DNA from: Marinosulfonomonas sp.
GTDB taxonomy: Bacteria; Pseudomonadota; Alphaproteobacteria; Rhodobacterales; Rhodobacteraceae
Assembly: GCA_026989405.1 (NCBI GenBank)
Contig: JALSJL010000465.1
Location: 1-9,101, forward strand
Direction: 5' to 3'
Length of the DNA: 9,101 nucleotides
Shown: positions 1 through 6,152 of the stretch, in pieces
How the letters are laid out: every line of letters starts with the position of its first letter
Position numbering within the stretch: the stretch's first letter is position 1
Notes under the pieces: generated by a model
What the model saw: the letters and a program-made list of their open reading frames with translations, nothing else
Told to the model about the DNA's origin: nothing
Database searches by the model: none
Translations under genes and position numbers: made by a program

Positions 1-327
1 CTGGTGCTGTTCTTCCTTGGCTTCGTGCTGGACTTTCTCGAGATCATCTACATCGTCATCCCGATCGTCGGGCCGGTGATCTATGGCGGCACGTTCGATC
101 CGAAATGGGTGACGATCATGATTGCCGTCAACCTGCAGACCAGTTTTCTGACACCGCCCTTCGGCTTTGCACTGTTCTACCTGCGCGGAGTGGCCCCCAA
201 GAGCGTGACCACGGGGCATATCTACCGGGGCATCGTGCCGTTTGTCCTGATCCAGGTGGCCGGGCTTGCGGCGCTGTGGGCGTTTCCGTCGATCGTCACC
301 ATCGTGCCGGCCCTGTTGGGGCGCTGA
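1..327 (+). CDS. TRAP transporter large permease (DctM family), C-terminal part only
   Basis: This is the 3' end of a gene that begins before the window; 108 codons are visible in frame 1, ending in TGA. The family is the large membrane subunit of tripartite ATP-independent periplasmic (TRAP) transporters, which take up organic acids or related solutes using an ion gradient and a periplasmic binding protein. The visible part is strongly hydrophobic, with about three membrane segments. It carries the conserved C-terminal block NLQTSFLTPPFGFALFYLRG (about residues 46-65 of the visible part), followed by GVAP and an IYRGIVPF motif, all typical of DctM-type permeases. The NLQT...LTPPFGFALFYLRG form resembles the subgroup annotated as mannitol/chloroaromatic transporters, but the substrate cannot be told from this fragment. 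The small permease and binding-protein genes would be expected upstream, outside the window. The valine codon at position 4 is internal, not a start. Confidence 0.9.
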   Translation: MVLFFLGFVLDFLEIIYIVIPIVGPVIYGGTFDPKWVTIMIAVNLQTSFLTPPFGFALFYLRGVAPKSVTTGHIYRGIVPFVLIQVAGLAALWAFPSIVTIVPALLGR

Positions 328-347
328 GCCCCGAAACGCCGCGGGGC
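328..347 (+). terminator. GC-rich hairpin right after the TRAP permease stop codon
   Basis: GCCCCG (328-333) pairs with CGGGGC (342-347) across an 8-base loop, starting one base after the stop codon. No T-run follows on the plus strand, so it is not a canonical intrinsic terminator. It may protect the 3' end or help end transcription between this gene and the convergent bpt gene, which stops at 400. The rest of the 72-base convergent gap is GC-rich with no other clear signal. Confidence 0.35.
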
Positions 348-399
348 CAACCCGGCGGCGCACCCCCGAGACGGCGGCGGTTCCCTGTGGAGCCGGGCG

Positions 400-1233
400 T
401 CAGCGCTTTGTCGGGCGGGTATCGGGCAGGTTGATGCGTGCGACCTGTTCGGCAATCGGGGCCGTTGACAACGGATGGTTGTCGGGTTCCCAGTTGGCCG
501 GATCTTCCAGCGGAACCCAGGCGCCGTTGTGGTAGACCTCCAGCGCCGAAAACCGGGATTTGTAGTCCATTTTCGGTGATCCCGGGACCCAGTAGCCAAG
601 GTAGACATAGGGCAGACTGGCTTCCTGCGCGATCCGGATGTGGTCGAGAATGACGTAGGTTCCCAGGCTGTCGCGTCGGCAGTTCGGATCAAAAAACGAA
701 TAGACCATCGACAACCCGTCCGAGAGCACATCGGTCAGGCAGACGGCCGTCAGCGCGTTTTCGCCCTCGGGCTTTTCCGGGTTGGCATATTCGACAACCC
801 GAGAGCGCACCGGCGTTTCCTCGATCATGGCGGCAAACTCGAAAATATCCATGTCGGCCATCCCGCCATCGGCATGCCGGCTGGCAAGGTAGGTCCGAAA
901 CAGTTCGAACTGGTCTTCGCTGGCCCAGGGCGACACGGCATTGCGCTGCAAATGCCGGTTGCGCCGCAAGATCTTGCGCTGGCTCCTGCTGGGTTCGAAT
1001 TCCGACACCCGGATGCGCGCCGACATGCAGGCCGTGCAATCGGCGCAACTGGGCCGATACAAGACATTCTGCGAACGGCGAAAGCCCTGGCGCGACAGCG
1101 AGTCGTTCAGTTTGACCGCGTGTTCGCCCTGCAGGGCGGTGAACAGCTTGCGCTCCATCCGGCCCTCCAGATACGGGCAGGGCTGTGGGGCCGTCACATA
1201 AAACTGGGGCGCAAGGGGAAGTGAGTGGCGCAT
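400..1233 (-). CDS. bpt: Aspartate/glutamate leucyltransferase (arginyl-tRNA-protein transferase family)
   Basis: This 277-aa protein matches the bacterial Bpt/ATE family, which transfers leucine from Leu-tRNA to proteins with N-terminal Asp or Glu. That marks them for ClpS/ClpAP degradation in the N-degron pathway; it acts in the cytoplasm. Visible family marks are the N-terminal block APQPCPYLEGRMERKLFT (residues 15-32), the cysteine cluster CADCTAC (C63, C66, C69) together with C19, and the C-terminal block YLGYWVPG (211-218) followed by KMDYKSRF (221-228). The length is normal for the family. The start at 1233 gives the usual N-terminus MRHSLPLAPQFYVTAP and has an AGGA ribosome site (bases 1240-1243 of the complement) six bases upstream. 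It is the last of three minus-strand genes, 85 bases after the RDD gene, so it may be part of that transcript or have its own promoter. Leucyl rather than arginyl specificity is inferred from the Bpt subfamily. Confidence 0.93.
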   Translation of the reverse strand: MRHSLPLAPQFYVTAPQPCPYLEGRMERKLFTALQGEHAVKLNDSLSRQGFRRSQNVLYRPSCADCTACMSARIRVSEFEPSRSQRKILRRNRHLQRNAVSPWASEDQFELFRTYLASRHADGGMADMDIFEFAAMIEETPVRSRVVEYANPEKPEGENALTAVCLTDVLSDGLSMVYSFFDPNCRRDSLGTYVILDHIRIAQEASLPYVYLGYWVPGSPKMDYKSRFSALEVYHNGAWVPLEDPANWEPDNHPLSTAPIAEQVARINLPDTRPTKR

Positions 1234-1318
1234 GCGTCATCCTGTTTGTTGGCACTTGCAGGTTAGCAACAGGTTTTCCGCACGCCAACCCCCCTATTTT
1301 CGGGGAGCAGAGTAGCGC

Positions 1319-1780
1319 TTAACCGCGCGCCGGGCGATTGATTGCCGCCGTGCCCAGAAGCATGTCGTGCAGGCCCTGGCCGCGTTCGCTGGTCAACATC
1401 ATGATGATCGACGCGATCTGCGGGATCACCATTGAAAAGGTGATCATGAACAGCGTCACATGGGCGAAACCCGTCGCCGGGTCGAGCCTTTCGCCCCGCT
1501 GATTGCGAAACTCGATGCCCATCAGACGCATTCCCGGCGTGGCAGAGCTGTTGGCCATGGTCACGACCCGGTAGACAAAGGCCACGATCCAGCCCAGGAA
1601 TCCCAGGAAAAACAGGGCCGTGAACGCGGTCAGCGGGATGATGATCACGGTGATCAGGATGATGGCGAGCGTATCCACCAAAAAGGCCAGGAAGCGCTTG
1701 ACCGTCACATCCCGGTAAAACTCGGGCTGGGTGCGAGGATCGGGAAGCCCGTCGCGCTCAAATGTGTCAGACATGGTCAT
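1319..1780 (-). CDS. RDD-family small integral membrane protein
   Basis: This 153-aa protein has the RDD family layout: a conserved Arg and Asp in the first membrane segment (R29 and D36 in KRFLAFLVDTLAI), three predicted membrane segments (about residues 30-50, 53-72 and 106-129), the loop motif SSATPGMRLMGIEF (78-91) and a final GLHDMLLGT motif with the second Asp (D139). RDD proteins are poorly characterised inner-membrane proteins; some have been linked to ion or compatible-solute transport, but nothing here shows a specific role. Two start codons compete: ATG at 1780, four bases after a GAGGTG ribosome site (complement of 1785-1790), and ATG at 1774, ten bases after it. The choice changes only two residues. 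It lies between the DUF2852 gene (71 bases upstream) and bpt (85 bases downstream), all on one strand. Confidence 0.85.
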   Translation of the reverse strand: MTMSDTFERDGLPDPRTQPEFYRDVTVKRFLAFLVDTLAIILITVIIIPLTAFTALFFLGFLGWIVAFVYRVVTMANSSATPGMRLMGIEFRNQRGERLDPATGFAHVTLFMITFSMVIPQIASIIMMLTSERGQGLHDMLLGTAAINRPARG

Positions 1781-1803
1781 GTGTCACCTCTTGCAACCGC
1801 AAT

Positions 1804-1831
1804 GACAACCCCGCGGGCAGGCGGGGTCGTC
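1804..1831 (-). terminator. Stable hairpin between the DUF2852 and RDD genes
   Basis: GACAACCCCGC (1804-1814) and GCGGGGTCGTC (1821-1831) form an 11-bp stem around a 6-base loop. In the minus-strand transcript the only imperfect pair is a G-U wobble, so the stem is fully paired. In plus-strand RNA the same position is an A-C mismatch. The T-run (TGTTTT, 1832-1837) follows on the plus strand only. In the sense transcript it is therefore more likely an intercistronic stabilising or attenuating hairpin than a full intrinsic terminator. It lies 13 bases upstream of the RDD ribosome site. Confidence 0.4.
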
Positions 1832-1851
1832 TGTTTTGGCCGATCGGCCGA

Positions 1852-2304
1852 TCAGATCTCGGTGGTCACCGGCGCGTCGTCGTCCAGATCCTTGTCGTCG
1901 GACTGGCGAAGCGTCTTCGCCTTGGCGGCGCGTTCTTCCATGAACTGATCGAATTCGGCCTTGTCCTTGCTTTCGCGCAGCCGCTCGAGGAATGCCTCGA
2001 AGTTGCGCTGTTCGTCCTCCAGTCGGCGCAGAGTTTCGCTCTTGTAGGCGTCGAAGGCCGAATTGCCGGAAGTCCTGAAAGCCGCGCGCGCCGAATGCCG
2101 GCTCATGGGGCTGTGGGGGCTGTGGGTGCGCGAGGCGCAGCGTCCGCTGAACATGCGTTTGCTCCAGATCATGTAGGCCAGGAGGGCAAGGCCCACGGGC
2201 CAGAAAAAGATGAATCCCAAGACCATGGCCGCAATCCAGGCGCCTTTTCCGCGCTCGTCGAGCCAGGTTTCCGCCTGGTTGGGCCAAGTTGCGACAGTGC
2301 TCAT
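1852..2304 (-). CDS. DUF2852 family membrane protein with C-terminal coiled coil
   Basis: This 150-aa protein of unknown function matches the alphaproteobacterial DUF2852 family. An N-terminal WLDERGKGAWIAAMVLGFIF block leads into one long hydrophobic segment (about residues 22-46, containing FWPVGLALLAYMIWSKRM). A Ser/Arg/His-rich linker follows (about 52-75). Residues 82-130 are a highly charged, probably coiled-coil helix that includes AFDAYKSETLRRLEDEQ and a later KAEFDQFMEER. The tail is acidic (DDKDLDDDAP). It is probably anchored in the inner membrane with the helix in the cytoplasm. I chose ATG at 2304 because a GGAG ribosome site (complement of 2312-2315) sits seven bases upstream; an in-frame TTG at 2322 would add six residues but lies upstream of that site. 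It is the first gene of the minus-strand run and is divergent from glnE. No function should be assigned. Confidence 0.85.
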   Translation of the reverse strand: MSTVATWPNQAETWLDERGKGAWIAAMVLGFIFFWPVGLALLAYMIWSKRMFSGRCASRTHSPHSPMSRHSARAAFRTSGNSAFDAYKSETLRRLEDEQRNFEAFLERLRESKDKAEFDQFMEERAAKAKTLRQSDDKDLDDDAPVTTEI

Positions 2305-2334
2305 TATGATACTCCGTTTCAAAAGGATGCCTTG

Positions 2335-2353
2335 ATGTGAATGCCTTTCACAT
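2335..2353. promoter_or_regulatory. Perfect dyad ATGTGAA-N5-TTCACAT upstream of the DUF2852 gene
   Basis: Two perfect 7-bp arms (2335-2341 and 2347-2353) are separated by TGCCT. The centre lies 40 bases upstream of the DUF2852 start codon. The TGTGA...TCACA core resembles a CRP/FNR-superfamily site, but the spacer between those pentamers is seven bases, not the usual six. It could also be a GntR-type operator or a short leader hairpin. The regulator is unknown. Confidence 0.4.
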
Positions 2354-2403
2354 TACCTAGATTGCAATTGGCGGCGCCTCTTTCAAGCCCATATGTTAAA
2401 GAA

Positions 2404-2423
2404 ATTTACATAAAGAAGTAAAT
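2404..2423. promoter_or_regulatory. Perfect dyad ATTTAC-N8-GTAAAT in the AT-rich core
   Basis: Two perfect 6-bp arms (2404-2409 and 2418-2423) flank eight A-rich bases. The dyad overlaps the possible promoter elements of both divergent genes, so a protein bound here could affect both. Its low complexity makes a chance origin quite possible, and I do not recognise a regulator. Confidence 0.3.
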
Positions 2424-2623
2424 CGGAATGAATTCAATTGGTTGGTCGGGCGCGCCGATGGGTAGTTGCCGCGGAGGATATGTTGCAGAAAATCCCGGAG
2501 CGGCCCGGTCGTGGTTGGAAACAGGTCACATGGAGCGGAGCCGGGGCCGGGCAACGGGCCATGTCGCCACACCCGCGGGATCGGCCGGTTGACGGTATCG
2601 CCTTGCTGGCACAGAGTCCGGCC

Positions 2624-5416
2624 ATGAATGACTTTTCCTCGCAGATCACCCGGCTGCCGCGCCCGTTCGACAAGACGCGCGGGCATGAGATCGACCAGTT
2701 GTATGGTGATCAGGACAGGGCAATCCGACAATTGCTGGCCGGGGCCGGCGGCTCCAGCCCGTATCTTCACGGGTTGCTGCACAGCGAAGCGGATTGGCTG
2801 CGCGCGGCGCTGGCTGGCGCCCCCGATGATGTGCTGGACAAGCTGCTGACAAGTGCTGCCGGGCTGGACGGAAAAGCGCTTGGTCCGGGTTTGCGGCAAG
2901 CCAAACGGCGCGTTGCCCTGTTCACGGCGCTTGCCGATCTGGCCGGTGTCTGGCCGCTGGAAACGGTCACCGGCGCGCTGACCCGGTTTGCCGACCTGGC
3001 GGTGGATCTTGCGGTGCGCCAACTGGTCTCGGCCGAAATTGACCGTGGCAAGGTTCCCGGGGCAGGGGCCGCCGACAAGGATGACGCCGCCGGCATGGTG
3101 GTTCTGGCGATGGGAAAAATGGGCGCCCATGAGCTGAACTATTCGTCGGACATCGATCTGATCTGCCTGTTTGATGAAACCCGGTTTGACCCGTCGGACT
3201 ATGCCGAGGCGCGGGCCGCATTTGTCCGGGTGACCCGGCGGATGTGCGCGCTGATCGGCGAGCCGACCGGCGAGGGCTATGTTTTCCGGACCGACTTGCG
3301 TTTGCGCCCCGATGCGGCGGTGACGCCCGTCTGCCTGTCGATGGAAACCGCCGAGCGCTACTATGAAAGCGTCGGGCGCACCTGGGAGCGCGCGGCCTAT
3401 ATCAAGGCGCGCCCCTGCGCGGGCGCGTTGGCTTCCGGGCATGAGTTTCTGAAGCGCCTCACCCCGTTCATCTGGCGAAAGCATCTCGACTTCGCGGCAA
3501 TCCAGGACGCTCACGACATGCGGTTGCGCATCCGCGAACACAAGGGGTTGAGCGGGCCGATGCGGCTTGAGGGCCATGACATGAAACTGGGCATCGGTGG
3601 TATTCGCGAGATCGAGTTCTTTACCCAGACCCGCCAGATCATCGCCGGCGGGCGCGATCCGTCGCTGCGGGTGCGCGCAACGCTCAAGGGGTTGACCCGG
3701 CTTGCCGCAAAGGGCTGGGTGCCGGAAGACGTGGCCGGGCAACTGTCGGAAGACTATGTGGCGCACCGCGAGGTCGAGCATCGGCTGCAGATGATCAATG
3801 ACGCCCAGACCCACTCACTGCCCAAAGACGCCGCCGGCTTTGAAAGACTGGCCGCGCTTTGCGGGCGCGAGACCGGGGAGCTGCGCGCCGATATCGAGCG
3901 GCGGCTGAAACGGGTCGACCGATTGATCGAGAGCTTTTTTGCACCTGACAGGAAAGCAGATGTCGAGCCGACGCTGGATGCTGCGGCCGCCGAGATCATC
4001 GACCGCTGGCACAGCTACCCGTCCTTGCGGTCGGGGCGGGCGATCGAGATTTTCAACCGTCTCAAACCCGGCATCCTGAGCCGGCTGCAAAAGGCCGCGC
4101 GGCCCGATGAGGCCCTGTTGCAGTTTGATGCGTTTCTTTCCGGTCTTCCGGCCGGCGTCCAGGTATTTTCGATGTTTGAAGCCAACCCGCAGCTGGTTGA
4201 CATGATCATCGACATCGTGTCCACGGCGCCCCAGCTTGCCCATTACCTGGGGCGGAATGCGCGTGTCTTCGATGCCGTGATTGCCGGCGACTTCTTCGCC
4301 CCCTGGCCGGATGTCGACTGGTTGACCGATGACCTTTCGGCTTTGCTCGAGGAACAGCGCGACTACGAAGATCAGCTGAACACCGCGCGCCGTTGGCAGA
4401 AGGAATGGCATTTCCGGGTCGGGGTCCATCATCTGCGCGGCCTGATCGGGGCCGAAGAGGCCGGGCGCCAGTATGCCGGGCTGGCCGAGGCAGTCTTGCG
4501 CGCGCTGGTGCCGGTGGTCGCGGACGAACTGGCACGAAAACACGGTGAAGCGCCCGGGCGCGGGGCCGCGGTTGTGGGCATGGGCTCGCTTGGTGCGGCA
4601 CGACTGTCGGCGTCGTCAGACCTGGATCTGATCGTGATCTACGATCCGCAGGGCGTGGAACAGTCTGCCGGCCGGCGCCCGTTGCCGGCGCGCAGCTGGT
4701 ATGCCCGTTTCACGCAGGCCCTGGTCACGGCGCTGAGCGCGCCAATGGCGGAAGGCCGGCTGTATGAGGTCGACATGCGCCTGCGCCCGTCGGGCCGGCA
4801 GGGGCCGGTTGCGACGTCGCTGGAGGCATTCAGGGCCTACCAGGAAACCGAAGCCTGGACCTGGGAACATCTTGCCCTGACGCGCGCCCGGATCATGGCC
4901 GGCCCGCCTGACCTGGGCGCAGAGATCGAGGCGTTTCGCCGCGATCTTCTGGGCCGAAGCCGGGATGCGGAAAAAACCCTGTCGGATGTGGGTGACATGC
5001 GGGCCCGGCTGGCCGACGAAAAACCGGCGGCCGGTGTCTGGGATGTCAAGAATGGCGCCGGGGGGGCGCAGGACATCGCCTTGCTGGCCGAGACCGCCGC
5101 GCTGTTGGCCGGGGATCCGGGCCGCGACACAAACGGGCAATTGGCGGCGGGAGAGCGCATCGGCTGGTTCGACCGCAGGGCCTGCGACGAACTCTGCGCG
5201 GCATCGCAGCTTTACTGGCGGGTTCAGGCGGCAGCACGCCTGCTGAGCGGGGCGGCGATCGAGCTGGACAAGATCGGCCGGGGCGGCGCCGATTTTCTGT
5301 TGCGCGAAACCGGATTTGCCAGCATCGAGGCCCTGGAAAAACGCCTTGGCGAAACCCGAAACCGCGTGGCCGGGCTGATCACGGCAACTCTTGGCAGACG
5401 CCCCGGGTTGCTCTAG
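2624..5416 (+). CDS. glnE: Bifunctional glutamine synthetase adenylyltransferase/deadenylase
   Basis: This 930-aa cytoplasmic enzyme adds AMP to, and removes it from, a tyrosine of glutamine synthetase, tuning ammonia assimilation to nitrogen status under PII control. The N-terminal half is the deadenylase nucleotidyltransferase domain, with GKMGAHELNYSSDIDL carrying D176 and D178, and the conserved GIGGIREIEFFTQ at 323-335. The C-terminal half is the adenylylating domain, with GMGSLGAARLSASSDLDL carrying D666 and D668, followed by a conserved MRLRPSGRQGP block. Length is normal for alphaproteobacteria. The start at ATG 2624 (MNDFSSQITRLPRPFD) fits the family N-terminus, but its ribosome site is weak. 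The frame stays open upstream to 2438, and an ATG at 2480 follows GGAGG by only two bases, so a longer form is not excluded. The C-terminal VKNGAGGAQDIALLAE (808-823) departs from the usual DIE...Q pattern. A small gene follows 25 bases downstream and is probably cotranscribed. Confidence 0.95.
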   Translation: MNDFSSQITRLPRPFDKTRGHEIDQLYGDQDRAIRQLLAGAGGSSPYLHGLLHSEADWLRAALAGAPDDVLDKLLTSAAGLDGKALGPGLRQAKRRVALFTALADLAGVWPLETVTGALTRFADLAVDLAVRQLVSAEIDRGKVPGAGAADKDDAAGMVVLAMGKMGAHELNYSSDIDLICLFDETRFDPSDYAEARAAFVRVTRRMCALIGEPTGEGYVFRTDLRLRPDAAVTPVCLSMETAERYYESVGRTWERAAYIKARPCAGALASGHEFLKRLTPFIWRKHLDFAAIQDAHDMRLRIREHKGLSGPMRLEGHDMKLGIGGIREIEFFTQTRQIIAGGRDPSLRVRATLKGLTRLAAKGWVPEDVAGQLSEDYVAHREVEHRLQMINDAQTHSLPKDAAGFERLAALCGRETGELRADIERRLKRVDRLIESFFAPDRKADVEPTLDAAAAEIIDRWHSYPSLRSGRAIEIFNRLKPGILSRLQKAARPDEALLQFDAFLSGLPAGVQVFSMFEANPQLVDMIIDIVSTAPQLAHYLGRNARVFDAVIAGDFFAPWPDVDWLTDDLSALLEEQRDYEDQLNTARRWQKEWHFRVGVHHLRGLIGAEEAGRQYAGLAEAVLRALVPVVADELARKHGEAPGRGAAVVGMGSLGAARLSASSDLDLIVIYDPQGVEQSAGRRPLPARSWYARFTQALVTALSAPMAEGRLYEVDMRLRPSGRQGPVATSLEAFRAYQETEAWTWEHLALTRARIMAGPPDLGAEIEAFRRDLLGRSRDAEKTLSDVGDMRARLADEKPAAGVWDVKNGAGGAQDIALLAETAALLAGDPGRDTNGQLAAGERIGWFDRRACDELCAASQLYWRVQAAARLLSGAAIELDKIGRGGADFLLRETGFASIEALEKRLGETRNRVAGLITATLGRRPGLL

Positions 5417-5441
5417 ATCCTGCGGGGAAAGGCGCGCAGTC

Positions 5442-5711
5442 ATGGACATGGAACAGATCGACAAGACCGGATTGATCCGAGAATGTTACCGCATCGACGG
5501 AATTGACAGCGGGCAGTGCCGGTCAATTTTTCTGGACTGGCTGTTGAAGCTGCCGGCTGAAACAGACCCGCAGGCGGCGATCCGTTTCCTGTTGCAGACC
5601 TACGGCGCGGGCGCGCGCGACCACCCGATGACAGGGGTTTTGAACGCGGCGCTTCAGGCGCCGGCGCGAAAGGGCCGGCGTGGTGGCGCGGCGGGTCGGC
5701 GGGCGAGGTAA
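5442..5711 (+). CDS. Small conserved-looking protein of unknown function downstream of glnE
   Basis: This 89-aa protein begins MDMEQIDKTGLIRECYRIDG. An ATG at 5448 would shorten it by two residues. A purine-rich GGGGAAAGG ribosome site ends ten bases before the ATG at 5442. Residues 10-72 look like a small helical domain with an acidic N-terminus (motifs ECYRIDGI, CRSIFLDWLLKLP, DPQAAIRFLLQTYG and DHPMTGVL). The last 15 or so residues are strongly basic (KGRRGGAAGRRAR), which might bind nucleic acid or simply be a disordered tail. There is no signal peptide or membrane segment, so it is probably cytoplasmic. I recall similar short proteins beside glnE in Rhodobacterales but know no function. 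The 25-base gap after glnE suggests one transcript. Confidence 0.75.
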   Translation: MDMEQIDKTGLIRECYRIDGIDSGQCRSIFLDWLLKLPAETDPQAAIRFLLQTYGAGARDHPMTGVLNAALQAPARKGRRGGAAGRRAR

Positions 5712-5774
5712 TGCAGCCAATCTACCTTGATAGCTGAATATTTGCATGTTTGGGCTATCCTCGCGGTGTCAACT

Positions 5775-5782
5775 GGGAGGAG
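5775..5782 (+). promoter_or_regulatory. Strong ribosome binding site of the secreted-protein gene
   Basis: GGGAGGAG lies six bases before the ATG at 5789. It is the best Shine-Dalgarno match in the window, and it fixes the start codon at the signal peptide rather than at the in-frame upstream start near 5750. Confidence 0.8.
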
Positions 5783-5788
5783 ACACAC

Positions 5789-6130
5789 ATGAAAACCATC
5801 GCCAGACTGTGCGCAACCGCGCTTGTTGCGGCCACGATGATGTCGGGGGCCGTAGTGGCTCAGGAAGGGTCATACCTGCGCAAAGGCAAACAGACGATCG
5901 TGCTGACGATGCGCGACGGCAGGCTGTTTTGCAGGCGTCAAGCCGATGGGTTTGAAATGTGCAACGGAATGGCGCCAGCAAGCGATGGCACATATCGCGG
6001 CAAGAACATGCGCCATCCGGCGATGAAGGTCATGAAGTTCAACGGCACCGTGACCTTTACCGACGGTGGCCTGAATATCCGCGGTTGCGCCCTTGGGATC
6101 TGCAAGGCCGAAAACTGGACGAAAATGTAG
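5789..6130 (+). CDS. Small exported cysteine-containing protein, DUF2147-like C-terminus
   Basis: This 113-aa protein has a clear Sec signal peptide: MKTIAR, a hydrophobic stretch (about 7-23) and a likely cut after VVA (A24), leaving an 89-aa mature periplasmic protein. The mature part has four cysteines, C48, C58, C100 and C105, which could form two disulfides. The C-terminal segment GLNIRGCALGICKAENWTKM (94-113) resembles the end of DUF2147 proteins, where a Leu-x-(I/V)-x-Gly-Cys strand is followed by a second Cys and a Trp-Thr ending. The rest is too short and divergent for me to claim membership. The basic mature region (many Lys/Arg) suggests an envelope or surface partner, but this is inference. 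It has its own strong ribosome site and a 77-base upstream gap, so it may have its own promoter, although I could not pick convincing boxes. Its stop codon is 19 bases from the convergent eda stop. Confidence 0.82.
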   Translation: MKTIARLCATALVAATMMSGAVVAQEGSYLRKGKQTIVLTMRDGRLFCRRQADGFEMCNGMAPASDGTYRGKNMRHPAMKVMKFNGTVTFTDGGLNIRGCALGICKAENWTKM

Positions 6131-6152
6131 TCACCGGACCGGTGGTGCACTA
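6128..6152. terminator. Compact palindrome between two convergent stop codons
   Basis: The 19 bases between the secreted-protein stop (6128-6130) and the eda stop (6150-6152) contain CACCGG-A-CCGGTG (6132-6144), an almost perfect palindrome. As RNA it could form only a short stem (CACC/GGTG with a five-base loop). The outer TAGT and ACTA, which include both stop codons, can also pair. No T-run is present, so any termination here is weak or factor-dependent. Confidence 0.25.

Larger units (their letters stand above)
2305..2623. promoter_or_regulatory. Divergent intergenic region between the DUF2852 gene and glnE
   Basis: This stretch of 319 bases holds no convincing gene. Its middle (about 2336-2445) is clearly richer in A and T than the rest of the window, as expected of promoter DNA serving both directions. 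On the minus strand, TTTACT, 18 bases, then TAACAT (about 2413 down to 2384) is a possible sigma-70 promoter for the DUF2852 gene. On the plus strand a TTTACA at 2405-2410 is a possible -35 box for glnE, but no good -10 box follows. Two perfect inverted repeats within it are listed separately. The part from about 2450 to 2623 is GC-rich again and is open in the glnE frame. Confidence 0.5.

Noticed and set aside
1312..1323. GTAGCGCTTAAC, a near copy of the edd palindrome, at the end of the RDD gene.
   Set aside because: It is not symmetrical, overlaps the RDD stop codon, and has no promoter next to it. A chance match is likely.
2396..3814. A long minus-strand open frame of 472 codons opposite glnE.
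   Set aside because: It is antisense to the conserved GlnE N-terminal domain, is made of Arg/Pro/Gly/His-rich sequence typical of high-GC shadow frames, and has no family motif.
4616..5464. A 282-codon minus-strand frame opposite the end of glnE.
   Set aside because: It is a high-GC shadow of the conserved adenylyltransferase domain and has no recognisable domain or ribosome site.
5727..5761. TTGATA and TATCCT upstream of the secreted-protein gene as promoter boxes.
   Set aside because: Their spacing is 23 bases, too long for a sigma-70 promoter, and no better pair was found.
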